Part shown: piece by piece, positions 1 through 9,067 of the stretch
Layout: every line of letters starts with the position of its first letter
Numbering within the stretch: the first letter of the stretch is position 1
Origin: Elymus sibiricus
Taxonomy: Eukaryota > Streptophyta > Magnoliopsida > Poales > Poaceae
Assembly (NCBI GenBank): GCA_039707655.1
Contig: CM077666.1
Coordinates: forward strand, 394,773,886 to 394,837,885
Direction: 5' to 3'
Length of the DNA stretch: 64,000 bases
The notes under the pieces: generated by a model
What the model saw: only the letters and a program-made list of their open reading frames with translations
Databases searched by the model: none
Told to the model about the DNA's origin: nothing
Made by a program: the position numbers and the translations under genes

Positions 1-240
1 CGGTCTTCACTACTAATGTAAGTTTGTCCTTCTCGAGCCTTCAAACTTTGTTGTGTATATTTGGATAGCTATTTCTGTTACTGCTATTTATTTTTGTCGT
101 TTGCATCAAATTGCATGTTTAAAGTTTATTATGAAGAAGTTCATAAACATAAGTTTGTCCTTCTCAATTTCAGTTTTTAGTTGCACAACCTAGTTCCTTA
201 TTCATACCATGTAAATTAAACTAAACATAGCAAGTGATCT

Positions 241-625
241 TCTTTAGCACTACATGTATGCTTGTGTTCTTGATCTATAATCCAGTGGTGTGGTGAAACT
301 ACCAACTCCAGCACAATGTCATATCCTGCCATGTCTTAACTATGAACAATGCCATATTATGTTAATGTTATTTAAATCATCTCTTTATTTACCAATCTGA
401 AATGGGATAAATTGATAGTACACTCACCATTGATGCTTATACGTTCTTTAGCACTGCATATATGCTTGTGTTCTTGGTCTGTAATCCAATGGTGTGGTTA
501 AGCTGGCCACTCCTGCACAATGCCATTTCCTGCCATGTCTTATTATGTTAATGCTATTTTAAACCGTGTCTCTTTATTTGCCACTAATAAATGGGATGAA
601 TTGACAGCACTGATGCTTATACATG
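241..625. repeat. Two-copy tandem duplication of about 200 bp inside an intron
   Basis: About 241-430 and 445-625 are diverged copies of one another. Both contain, in order, TTCTTTAGCACT, TATGCTTGTGTTCTTG, a stretch ending TGGTGTGGT, CTGCCATGTCTTA and ATGCTTATAC. They lie upstream of a good 3' splice site at 660/661, so they are probably intronic sequence of the CACTA-1 gene. Positions 1-240 hold AT-rich sequence with no ORF that I can support and are probably the same intron or an earlier part of that gene. Confidence 0.7.
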
Positions 626-660
626 CAAAACCTGTTATCTCTCTGCTTGTTTCTCTTTCA

Positions 661-1009
661 GGGTGATATCACTGACGCCAGGAAGAACTGCCACAATGAT
701 AGTGAGACGAACCCATTGCTTGTCCCTCTAACATATATTGCAGGGAAGAAGGCAACACATCTTGGGGATAGCGATACAACCCCAAAGTCATGTCTTGATG
801 TAGTGTTGAAGTTACTTGATAATAGCAGTGACACAAGCTCGATGAAGTTGCTGCCTAAATCTGTTCGACTTCTTCAGTCTCAAATTCAAGCAGAAAGACA
901 TGCTTTAGCTCAACTCATACTAGAACTCCAATCTCTATCGAAGATTAACCAGAAGTACATGACATCTATTGATGCTATGCAGCTAGAGTTGGAGGATATA
1001 AGCGTCTAA
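661..1009 (+). CDS. Terminal exon of a CACTA-1 gene, unidentified product with coiled-coil end
   Basis: A pyrimidine-rich tract ending CTCTTTCAG sits at 652-660 and looks like a 3' splice site, so the exon probably starts at 661 rather than at the in-frame ATG at 623. The open frame runs 115 codons to TAA at 1007-1009. The C-terminal half (LLQSQIQAERHALAQLILEL and LSKINQKYMTSIDAMQLELE) is rich in Leu, Gln and Glu with heptad-like spacing and would form a coiled coil. There is no DDE transposase signature here; that would be upstream of the window if present. By position, just inside the subterminal repeats, it could be the end of a TnpA-like accessory gene or of a captured host gene. I cannot tell which. 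Positions 1010-1330 contain two short near-repeats (CTGGTGGCAA...CCCAGT...ATGTAAT) and look like a 3' untranslated region. Confidence 0.45.
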
Positions 1010-1359
1010 CAAGCACAGTCTTATCAGCTTGCTCAGCTGCTTGCGCTGCAGCTGCCGTGCAGGTCTAACCTTTCTTAACTGTGTTGAAGAGCTATTGGTT
1101 TTGTATGTTTTGTCGACGCGTTTATTTGCACTGGTGGCAACCTTTGATGCCCAGTGTATGTAATCCGCTGTCTGGTTGCGCTTTATTATCTCTGGTGGCA
1201 AACTTTGAAGCCCAGTCGATGTAATATCTCGTTATTTCATTATTATATAGTCCAATTTATTCGTAGTCACTATGCTGTAATTTTTTTTTCAGAATAATTT
1301 ATTCACTGTACATGCTATCGTCGCTAGGCCGTAATCTTCGAAGGAGATCAATGGGCCAA

Positions 1360-2320
1360 AACATTATTGGTCCGTCAGTGCTATATATAAAAAGATTAGA
1401 CTACGCAAACGGGCCGGCCCACAACTCTATATATGGGACCAAACATGGGTCCATTATCATCTCGGGCCGTTAGCAGGCCTAAACGTAAACCGGGCCCAAG
1501 TAGTTTCGAGCCTTTAACAGGCCGAGTAAACCGCCTGCCTTAGTTGGGCCAGAAAATACCATGGGCTTTTAACAGGCTGAAAATTAGATCAGGCCTGAAT
1601 TGTGCCGAATAATTCACGGGCCAACAGCAGGACGAAATATACCTCGGCCCATGATTGGCCCAACTATATGATGGGCCGTTCACAGGCCAAAATTTATCCT
1701 GAGCCGTGGTTGGCCCAATAACATGATGGGCTGTAAGCAGGCCGGGTGCAAAGCGGCCCATAATTAGGCCCAATTATTTCACGGGCCCTTAACAGGCCGA
1801 TAGTCAGAGTGGGCTTAATTTATCCACGAAGACCACGGGCCGTTAAGAGGCCGAAAGTCACTTGTACCAGAAATGGGCTCAAATGCTGCATGGGCAGTTA
1901 AGAGGCCGAAAGTAAATTGTACAAGAAATGGGCCGAAATGCGGCATGGGCCGTTAAGAGGCCGAAAGTCACTTGTACCATAAATGGGCCCAAATGCCGCA
2001 CGGGCCGTTAAATGGCCAAAAGTGAAACCGGGCTAAAAACGACCCAATTACGTGAAGGGCCTCTAACAGGCCCAAACTATCATCAGGCCGAACTCGGTTA
2101 AACAGTTCAATGGGCCTTTAACAGACCATAATACAAATCGGGCCTTAGATGGGCCCAAAACACAGTGCACTGTTAACGGGCCATATCTGATATGGGTCGT
2201 AACTTGGCCCAAAATATGGCAGGCTGTTAACGGGCCGGTCCACTAGTATCTGACAAAATCTTGTGGGCCTTTGGCTGGGCCGGCCCATTTAACATGAATG
2301 GGCCACTATTGGGCCATGCC
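1360..2320. repeat. Subterminal repeat array of CACTA-1 (GGGCC/GGCC words)
   Basis: Roughly every 30-60 bp there is a word close to GGGCCGTTAACAGGCC, often followed by (G)AAA. Clear examples lie at about 1840-1870, 1905-1935, 1945-1980 and 2000-2020, where GGGCCGTTAAGAGGCCGAAA recurs almost unchanged. Words occur in both orientations. Arrays of short subterminal repeats that bind the transposon's own protein are known for CACTA elements. That these words do so here is inference. Confidence 0.75.
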
Positions 2321-2520
2321 ACATGTCGACGTATCATAAGTGTCTCTCGTCCAATGAATGGATGACATCTATTGCAATGCCGAGCTGACACGTGGTTTCT
2401 TGGGCCAATGAGAATTTTACATGTGAAAAATCCCCATTGGTCAGGGCTGTTAACGGGTTATTGGATCCAAACCAGAACCCGATAGCTTAACGGTGACCCG
2501 TTACGGTGGAAGCCACGTGT

Positions 2521-2744
2521 CTGTCACCCTTGACGAAAACACTTCCATGACGCGACATTTATCGTCATGGAAGTGGACATTTCCGTGATGATAATTTCAG
2601 TATTGTCATGGAACACTTCTACGACAGCACAGGTATGACTATCTTGATTCTGTCATAAAATTGTCACGGATGTACATGCATGACAGAAAACTTGACCTAC
2701 TGTGACAAAGACGTATCATCACGGAAGTGTTTTTTTTGGTAGTG
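2521..2744. repeat. TIR-proximal region of CACTA-1
   Basis: Contains alternating words GACGAAAACACTTCC, TCATGGAAGTGGAC, TTCCGTGATGAT, GTCATGGAACACTTC, CTGTCATAAA and TCACGGAAGTG, which are partly complementary to one another, and ends at the GTAGTG terminus. This is the inverted terminal region of the transposon. Confidence 0.65.
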
Positions 2745-3018
2745 TTCCTACTGTTATTTATAATGTATCTGGACATTATTTCACTTTATGATGATATTAT
2801 TATGTATTTTCTCTCTTAATTTGCAAGATTTATATGAAGAGGGAGAATACCGGCAGCAGGAATTCTGGACCTGAAATAGCTACAGTAGAGATACCTATTC
2901 TACAGAGCTCCAAATGACCTGAAATTTTACGGAGATTTTTTATTGAATATATAAAAAATATTGGAGAAAAGAAATAACAGAGGGGACCCACCAGCTGCCC
3001 ACAAGGCAATAGGGCACG
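2745..3018 (+). mobile_element. LTR fragment K, plus strand, same family as the Athila-B LTR
   Basis: The sequence matches the reverse complement of about 4225-4510 nearly throughout. Examples are TTCCTACTGTTATTTA, ATTCTGGACCTGAAATAGCT and AGAGGGGACCCACCAG. It is therefore the 5' part of an LTR of the Athila-B family in the opposite orientation. Its first bases lie left of CACTA-1 (off window) and its remainder right of Athila-B (off window). It breaks off at 3018 in the middle of the GC-rich palindrome described under findings. No coding capacity. Confidence 0.8.
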
Positions 3019-4163
3019 TGATGACCCACAAGTATAGGCGATCAATCGTAGTCCTTTCGATAAGTAAGAGTGTCAAACCCAACGAGGAGCAGAAGGAAAT
3101 GATAAGCGGTTTTTAGTAAGGTATTTTCTGCAAGCACTGAAAGTAGCGGTAACGAGTAGTTTGATAGCAAGATAATTCATAGCAAGTAACAAATAGTGAC
3201 GGTAACAAAAGTGCAGCAAGGTGGCCCAATCCTTTTTGTAGCAAAGGACAAGCCGAAACGAACTCGTATAATAAGCAAAGCGTTCTCGAGGACACATGGG
3301 AATTTCATCTAGTCACATTCATCATGTTTATTTGATTCGCGTTCGCTACTTCGATAATTTGATATGTGGGTGGACTGGTACTTGGGTGTTGTTCTTACTT
3401 GAACAAGCCTCCCACTTATGATTACCCCCTCTCACAAGCATCCGCAACTACGAAAGAATAATTAAGATAAATCTAACCATAGCATGAAACATATGGATCC
3501 AAATCAGCCCCTTACGGAATAGCGCATAAACTAGGGTTTAAGCTTCTGTCACTCTAGCAACCCATCATCTAATTACTACTCCACAATGCCTTCCCTTAGG
3601 CCCAAAGATGGTGAAGTGTCATGTAGTCGACGTTCACACGACACCACTAAAGGAAGCAACAACATACGTATCATCAAAATATCGAACGAATACCAAATTC
3701 ACATGATTACTTATGACAAGACTTCTCCCATGTCCTCAAGAACAAAAGTAACTACTCACAAATCATATTCATGTTCAAGATCAGAGGGGTATTCAATATC
3801 ATTAAGGATCTGAACATATAATCTTCCACCAAATAAACCAACTAGCATCAACTACAAGATGTAATCAACACTACTAGCAACCCACATGTACCAATCTGAG
3901 GTTTTGAGACAAAGATTGAATACAAGAGATGAACTAGGGTTTGAGATGAGATGGTGCTGGTGAAGATGTTGATGAAGATTGGTCCTCCCATGATGAGAGG
4001 ATCGTTGGTGATGTCGATGGCTTCGATTTCCCCGTCCCAGAGGGAAGTATCCCCGGTGGAATCGCTCCGCCGGAGAGCAAAATTGCTCCTGCCCAGGTTC
4101 AGCCTCGAGACGGTGGCGCTTCGTCCCGAAAGTCCTCTCTATAATTTTTTTAGGGCAAATGAG

Positions 4164-4171
4164 CCTATATA
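4164..4171 (-). promoter_or_regulatory. TATA box of the Athila-B LTR
   Basis: CCTATATA on the plus strand reads TATATAGG on the minus strand, about 365 bp into the LTR and 30 bp downstream of the palindrome's inner edge. Similar spacing is seen in the LTRs of Athila-C and Athila-D. Confidence 0.5.
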
Positions 4172-4202
4172 GCAGAAGGAGGGGGCCGGAGGCCAGCTGT
4201 GG

Positions 4203-4257
4203 GCCCCACAAGGCATCAGGGCGCGCCAAGGGGGGGTGCACCCTGTTGCCTTGTGGG
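4203..4257. repeat. GC-rich palindrome in the Athila-B LTR
   Basis: The left arm CCCACAAGGCATCAGGGCGC and right arm TGCACCCTGTTGCCTTGTGG are imperfect reverse complements around a G-run. Related palindromes occur at the same place in LTRs of Athila-C, -D and -E. Confidence 0.7.
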
Positions 4258-4536
4258 CAACTGGTGGGTCCCCTCTGGTATTTCTTTTCTCTAGTATTTT
4301 TTATATATTCAATAAAAAAATATCCGTGAAGTTTCAGGTCAATTGGAGCTCTGTAGAATAGGTATCTCTGCTGTAGCTATTTCAGGTCCAGAATTCCAGT
4401 TGCCGGTATTCTCCGTCTTTATATAAATCTTGAAAATTAAGAGAGAAAAGGCATAAGAATTGCATCATAAAGTGAAATAATGACCAAATACATTGTAAAT
4501 AACAGTAGGAAATCATGATGCAAATTGGACGTATCA

Positions 4537-4552
4537 ACTCCCCCAAGCTTAG
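4537..4552 (-). promoter_or_regulatory. Polypurine tract of Athila-B
   Basis: On the minus strand the sequence abutting the LTR reads AAGCTTGGGGGAGT. Polypurine tracts next to the 3' LTR prime plus-strand DNA synthesis in LTR retrotransposons. The same AAGCTTGGGGA core abuts the LTRs of Athila-C, -D and -E. Confidence 0.75.
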
Positions 4553-5164
4553 ACCTCGCTTGTCCTCAAGCGAAAGCCGAAATCGATAATCATGACCACA
4601 TGATTAGAGAGAGAGGCATCGATAAAAATAAAATACGAACATGAAGGCATCATGATCTTTATTATAACAGCAATATATCATCATAAAACTTCTCATGAAA
4701 AAGTGGCAATTCATTCACAAGTTAAAGTATGAACCATAAACCGTATTGAAAACTAACAAACTATGATCTCAGTCACTGAAGCAATTGCAATTCATCATAT
4801 TATCAGAAAGAGTCTATGTAAGAACTTTGTTTAGCAAGTTCACATACTCAACTATCATTTAGTCTTCTTTGATTGCTGACACTCACGGCATACTTATGGA
4901 GCAAAAGTTTCAGTCAGACACATAGAAAGATAGGGGCTTATAATTTCGCCTCCCAACTTATTTACCACAAGGGTAATGTCAACAATAATAATTCATGATC
5001 ACCTACATTCAACTGGATATATATGCCTGGATCTATCCCCACCACATGATGCTTGCCAAGAGAGAAAATAAAAATGGAATAGAGGAGAATACTATTGACT
5101 CTTGCATAAAAGTAAATACATAAAGTAAAAGATAGGCCCTTCACAGAGGGAAGCAGAGGTTGTC

Positions 5165-5458
5165 ATGCGCTTTTTATTTTTGGATGTGCAAACTCTTAAT
5201 GTAAAGGAACGTCACTTTATATTGCCCCTTGTGATAGCGACCTTTATTATGCAGTCTATCACTTTTATTTCTCCAGCATCACAAGATCATACAAAGCTTA
5301 TTTTCCCTTACAATAAAAGTTCATACATATTTAGGAGCAATTTTTATTGCTTTTGCACCGATGACAACTTACTTGAAGGATCTTATTCAATCCGTAGGTA
5401 GATATGGTGGACTCTCATGGCATGAAACTGGGTTTAAGGGTTTTTGGATGCACAAGTA
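5165..5458 (+). pseudogene. Antisense ORF of Athila-B (frameshifted copy)
   Basis: Starts MRFLFLDVQTLNVKERHF on the strand opposite to the element's genes. A hydrophobic stretch (FILPLVIATFIMQS, residues 18-31) could be a membrane segment. After FRSNFYCF the frame shifts. The continuation seen in the Athila-E copy (TTYLKDLIQS, then HETGFKGFWMH) is present here in another frame, ending at TAG 5456-5458. I do not recognise the product. Related copies are at 48399-48710 (Athila-D) and 62662-62940 (Athila-E). The rest of 4553-6092 is AT-rich 3' non-coding sequence of the element. Confidence 0.35.
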
Positions 5459-6092
5459 GTATCTCTACTTAGTACAGAATTTTTGGCTAGCAAAAGATAG
5501 GGGGCAAGCACCTCATGTTAGAGGATCCAAAACAATATAACTTCTATGTGAATATAAGCAAACATAACTCATTACGTTTTCTTCCTTGTCCAACGTCGAC
5601 TATTGGACATAGAATATTTAATGGGGGCTCACAATCATAAAAGATGTCCAAGATAGTATATTTATATGTGAGACCTCTCTTCCTTTATTACTTTTTCATG
5701 AATTGCAACAATGACCAATGCTATGTTTGTTAACCTCCAACAAGTTTTATCAATTATACTTCTTTTATGTGAAGTCATCACTCCCCATGGGATTAGCATA
5801 TGATCTTACTTCTTATTCTCTTTATTTTGTTTCTAAGATTGGATCAACAAAAGCAAAACACTCAACTCAAACTAATCTTTATTATATAACTTTCACACAC
5901 GATTACATAGATAGATAGATCACAAAGCAAGCACTCGAAACTAAATCATGCTAAAACTTTATTCTCCTAAATCATGAAATAACTAAGGATCGAACTAAGA
6001 TAGATAATGATGATAAAAGTGATGGTGATATGATACTGGGGCACCTCCCCCAAGCTTGGCACAAGCCAAGGGTGGTGCCCATACTCGTGTAC

Positions 6093-6501
6093 TCAAGTCT
6101 CCTTCTTCGGGGATGGTGGTGATAAAGTGATAGGCTTGTCCTCTGTCTTCCAAGGCATAGGCTCTCCATCATAAAAGGATGAACGTGTTTCTGGAGTCCT
6201 GAAATTTGCAGCTAAACTCATACCTTTGAACTTGGCCTCATACTCAAAATTTTGGTATTGTAAATCATAGATTTGGGCCTGAAGATGATCAATCCGGTCA
6301 TTGAGCTTGAAGACAATGTCCCCAATATCCTTGTTGTCCACCACATGCTCACGGATGAATTCCGTGATCATGGAGTGGTTAGCACTGAGTTTGCATTCCA
6401 CCATCCCTTGACACTTGAAGATCTCCTGCTCCACCGCTTCCAGCCTGGCCTTCTCGCTCCCAGTCTTCTTAGGCCCTTGAACGTCCCGGATGTGGAGCAC
6501 C
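6093..6501 (-). CDS. Athila-B third ORF, C-terminal four-fifths (split gene)
   Basis: An open frame of about 135 codons runs to a stop at 6093, from LHIRDVQGPKKTGSEKARLE through VFKLNDRIDHLQAQIYDLQY to SLAANFRTPETRSSFYDGEP and PSPKKET. The central part (residues about 80-125 of the whole protein) has coiled-coil character. The upstream end stops at CACTA-2, and the reading frame resumes at 36032. With the pieces at 36032-36097, 41881-41921 and 58591-58593 the ORF would be about 170 codons. It occupies the place of the env-like or extra ORF of Athila-type elements, between integrase and 3' LTR. I see no signal peptide or transmembrane segment, so an envelope function is not supported. Confidence 0.6.
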
Positions 6502-6559
6502 CCCCCCCCCTACTACTGTAGGATGGTCCTAATGCGACACATGAATCAGAGACCCCACG

Positions 6560-7090
6560 AACAAACTGTGTGCGATGCATGAATCGCAAACGGTGTCGTA
6601 AAAAAACCGTCGCCAATAAGATGAACTGTTTGTGATGCCGGAGACATCAAAAACGATTCAGATTAGAGATGCGTGTGCGATACGTGGCATACAGTTGATC
6701 CATACGAACTGTTTGCGATAAGACAGAACAACAAACACGATTCAGATTAGAGACACGTGTGCGATACGTGGCATACAGTTGATCCATATGAACTGTTTGC
6801 GATAAGACAGAACAACAAACATGGTCAGCCAAGTCGAGGTGTGTGCGATACACGGCATATAGTTCACTCGGATGAACTGTTTGCTATTACCCAACACAAC
6901 AGAAATGGTCAGGCAGATCAAGGTGTGTGTGATATACGGCATGCGGTTCACTCGGATGAACTGTTTGCGATTACCCAACACAACAGAAACGGTCAGCCAG
7001 ATCAAGGAGTCTGCAATATACGGGCACACATTCTAATTAAAAGAATTGTGCACGATGGTAATAACAATCACACACGGTTGATGGAACAAG
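6560..7090. repeat. Tandem array of about 84-bp units at the left end of CACTA-2
   Basis: The word GAACTG recurs at 6623, 6706, 6790, 6873 and 6958, with a decayed version near 7044, so the spacing is 83-85 bp. Each unit also holds TGTGCGATACGTGGCAT or a variant. Long open frames here on both strands are a by-product of the repeat. This is subterminal transposon sequence. Positions 7091-7329 show no further repeat or gene. Confidence 0.8.
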
Positions 7091-7329
7091 TCATGTGCTG
7101 ACATCACCGATTGTGGTGCACACGCCACGTACGCATACGAGAATGCTTTCCCACGTTAATTACACCATCCGGGAATCATGCCGCACTTCGAAACCAGAAC
7201 CGTCAAATAATTTTGAGCTTCTTTCCCGTCACATTCCAAATTACTCCGATTCACACCGATATGTAATTGCAAACATGTTCACACCGATGAAAACCTAAAT
7301 GTTTTCCCACTTAGCAGCTTCTTACTAGG

Positions 7330-7337
7330 TTATAAAT
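7330..7337 (+). promoter_or_regulatory. TATA box of CACTA-2 gene 1
   Basis: TATAAATA lies 92 bp upstream of the ATG at 7422. The leader between them contains TCAACAAACAAACAATTC, a typical plant 5' untranslated sequence. Confidence 0.6.
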
Positions 7338-7421
7338 ACCACCTACTCGAAAATGACTGCACATTCCTCCTCAATTCCTCATCAACAAACAAACAATTCT
7401 TCGTCCTTCCTTGTGTCTGCC

Positions 7422-7573
7422 ATGGCCCATGGGAGGAGTTCTTGGTCGAGAAATGACAACGAAGTGGCGAGCGAAGTAGCAGAGATGTCCCACCTCGTCG
7501 CGATATCAACCGAGAGGTCCCGCCACACTGCCAAAGAAGCACGGAGGTCCCGCCGGACTGCCAAAGCAGCATT
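7422..7573 (+). CDS. CACTA-2 gene 1, N-terminal part (split by Tekay-F)
   Basis: The ATG at 7422 has a good context (GCCATGGCC) and lies at a sensible distance from the TATA box. The in-frame ATG at 7353 is only 16 bp past the TATA box and is probably upstream of, or at, the transcription start. The protein begins MAHGRSSWSRNDNEV and enters a 10-residue repeat (ERSRHTAKEA, RRSRRTAKAA). Tekay-F inserts at 7574, and the frame resumes after the duplicated GCATT at 30978. No known domain. Confidence 0.55.
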
Positions 7574-7784
7574 TGTGGCACCTCGGCTCAGAGCAACCGG
7601 TTTACCTTGCATTGCCAGCCCAGAGGTCAAGTCTTCTGGCAATACACAACAACTTGGTACAGAAAACAACCGCTTTATTGATCTCTTAGCGGAAACATAG
7701 GTTTACATATTACATGATGAGCGAGGCCAAGCGGCACACACGGTGCGGCTGCACTTATGTACATTATTTAGTAGACATGGAAGG
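7574..7784 (-). mobile_element. Tekay-F 3' LTR, first segment
   Basis: Matches 27577-27786 of the other LTR almost base for base, then is interrupted by element J at 7785. The LTR resumes at 18701. The combined length without J is about 3.37 kb, against 3.40 kb for the uninterrupted LTR. Confidence 0.9.
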
Positions 7785-9059
7785 TGTAACACCCCAAAAA
7801 AATTAACCATAATTTTATTAAGTAAAATTTGGCCAGAAATAAAATTTTGAATTATTTCAGGTCTTTTATTAATTTTAGAATATTTTCTGTTTGCTGTTTT
7901 CTAAAATTCTTCCCTCCATATAGAAATTTTTGTGAAATATCGTGGGTTTTGGTAGTTGTCTTAAATCAACTCTATTATATCTTAAATAATAGTAGGAATT
8001 ATTTTGATAATAAAATTTCTTCCAAGATAATTCTTTTAAAGGCATTTTCAGTATTTTAATTGCTTTTGTTACACTACAACCATTTTAAATAATTCCCTAA
8101 AAATTCCAAAAAAATTACGAGAGGTCATGTGATGCCTAGAGATCACTTTTATGCAAAAACCCAGCTTGGGTCTTTTGAAATTTTTGAGTGAAACATCCTC
8201 TTTTCCTTTCTGGTCCAAATCCAGCCTTGAACTACAACCTCAATTTTTATTGCTCCAAAAATTCTACAATTATTCCCACCTCTAGTCCTTCCTAAGAAAA
8301 CCTTAAGTCCAGAAGATCAGCTCCATTGTACTCTTTTTAGTTCACCAAATAGAACCCCCAAGTTTCTGTCCAGAATTGTATTTCTTCGAAACTTGCACTA
8401 TCAAGTTTTTCTTTTTGCCAAACCAACTCCACTATAATCACTCTCATCCAAGGAGACACCAACCTGTCAATTCTCACTTCCAACAAAGTCTTCTAAATTA
8501 CCCTAGCATTCTGTCAAACAGATGGTGGGCATGGCAGAAACCTTGCTCTATTCTAAACTGCATTAGGAACTTGCTTCTCCTGCCAAACCACCATGTCCAG
8601 TAACTCTATTACAAAGTGAACCATCATCATGTCAAATTCCAAATTCAAATAAATCCATTTGGCCACAGTGGCATTTCGTTGAGCACTTGACGTGCATGCC
8701 AGAACGCGCGAACGCCGCGAGCCCTGCCACCCCGCTGCTGCTCTCCCCTGGCTTGCCCCGCACGCTCTGCTGGCCGCCTGCACCAGCCACAGCCTCCCCC
8801 ACACCGGAGCACTCCCCCTGGCGCCGCCCTCCACCGGCCAGTGCCACCACCGACCTTCCACCCGTCGCTGTCAAGGCGCCGCCCATAGCGCGTGGCTCCA
8901 ATCCGAGCCAGCCAGCATGCCTCGTCTTAGCTGCGGTTGCCACCGACCTCCACCGACTTCGCTGACCCCGGCCACCGCCCCCAGCGACCTCCGCTGCGTA
9001 GTAAAGGCCGTCCGCCGCCATGACTTCTCCTGGAAGCCACGGGAGGGGTTTCCCCGTGC

Positions 9060-9067
9060 TATATAAG
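9060..9067 (+). promoter_or_regulatory. TATA box of element J LTR
   Basis: GTGCTATATAAGACCCC. A small open frame starts 57 bp downstream (ATG 9117, 46 codons) and is also present in the 3' LTR (15737-15876). It may be an upstream ORF in the genomic RNA. The matching TATA box in the 3' LTR is at about 15680-15687. Confidence 0.6.

Larger units (their letters stand above)
1..2744 (+). mobile_element. CACTA-1, right-hand part of a CACTA DNA transposon
   Basis: The right terminus reads TTTTTTTTGGTAGTG at 2730-2744, so the outward-facing end on the other strand starts CACTACCAAAAAAAA, as expected for a CACTA (En/Spm-type) inverted repeat. Inside it lie a terminal-inverted-repeat-proximal region rich in TCATGGAAGTG-like words (2521-2744), a long array of GGGCC...GGCC words (about 1360-2320), and a spliced gene end (661-1009). 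That order, gene then subterminal repeats then terminus, is typical of the family. The left end and any transposase lie outside the window. The element interrupts an LTR fragment that resumes at 2745. The 3-bp target duplication cannot be verified because the left flank is missing. Confidence 0.75.
3019..4536 (-). mobile_element. 3' LTR of Athila-B (1518 bp)
   Basis: Read on the minus strand it starts TGATACGTCC (complement of 4527-4536) and ends TGTGGGTCATCA (complement of 3019-3030), giving the TG...CA ends of an LTR. A TATA box (TATATAGG on the minus strand) lies at 4164-4171, just downstream of a GC-rich palindrome at about 4203-4257. No gene inside; the short open frames are fortuitous. 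Confidence 0.85.

Noticed and set aside
3852..4241. 129-codon minus-strand frame in the Athila-B LTR
   Set aside because: Lies in the transcribed leader of the LTR without a domain, and contains the TATA box region. No sign of a conserved protein.
6647..7101. Overlapping open frames on both strands with repeated peptide units
   Set aside because: They follow the 84-bp tandem repeat of CACTA-2 exactly and are open on both strands, so they reflect repeat structure rather than coding.
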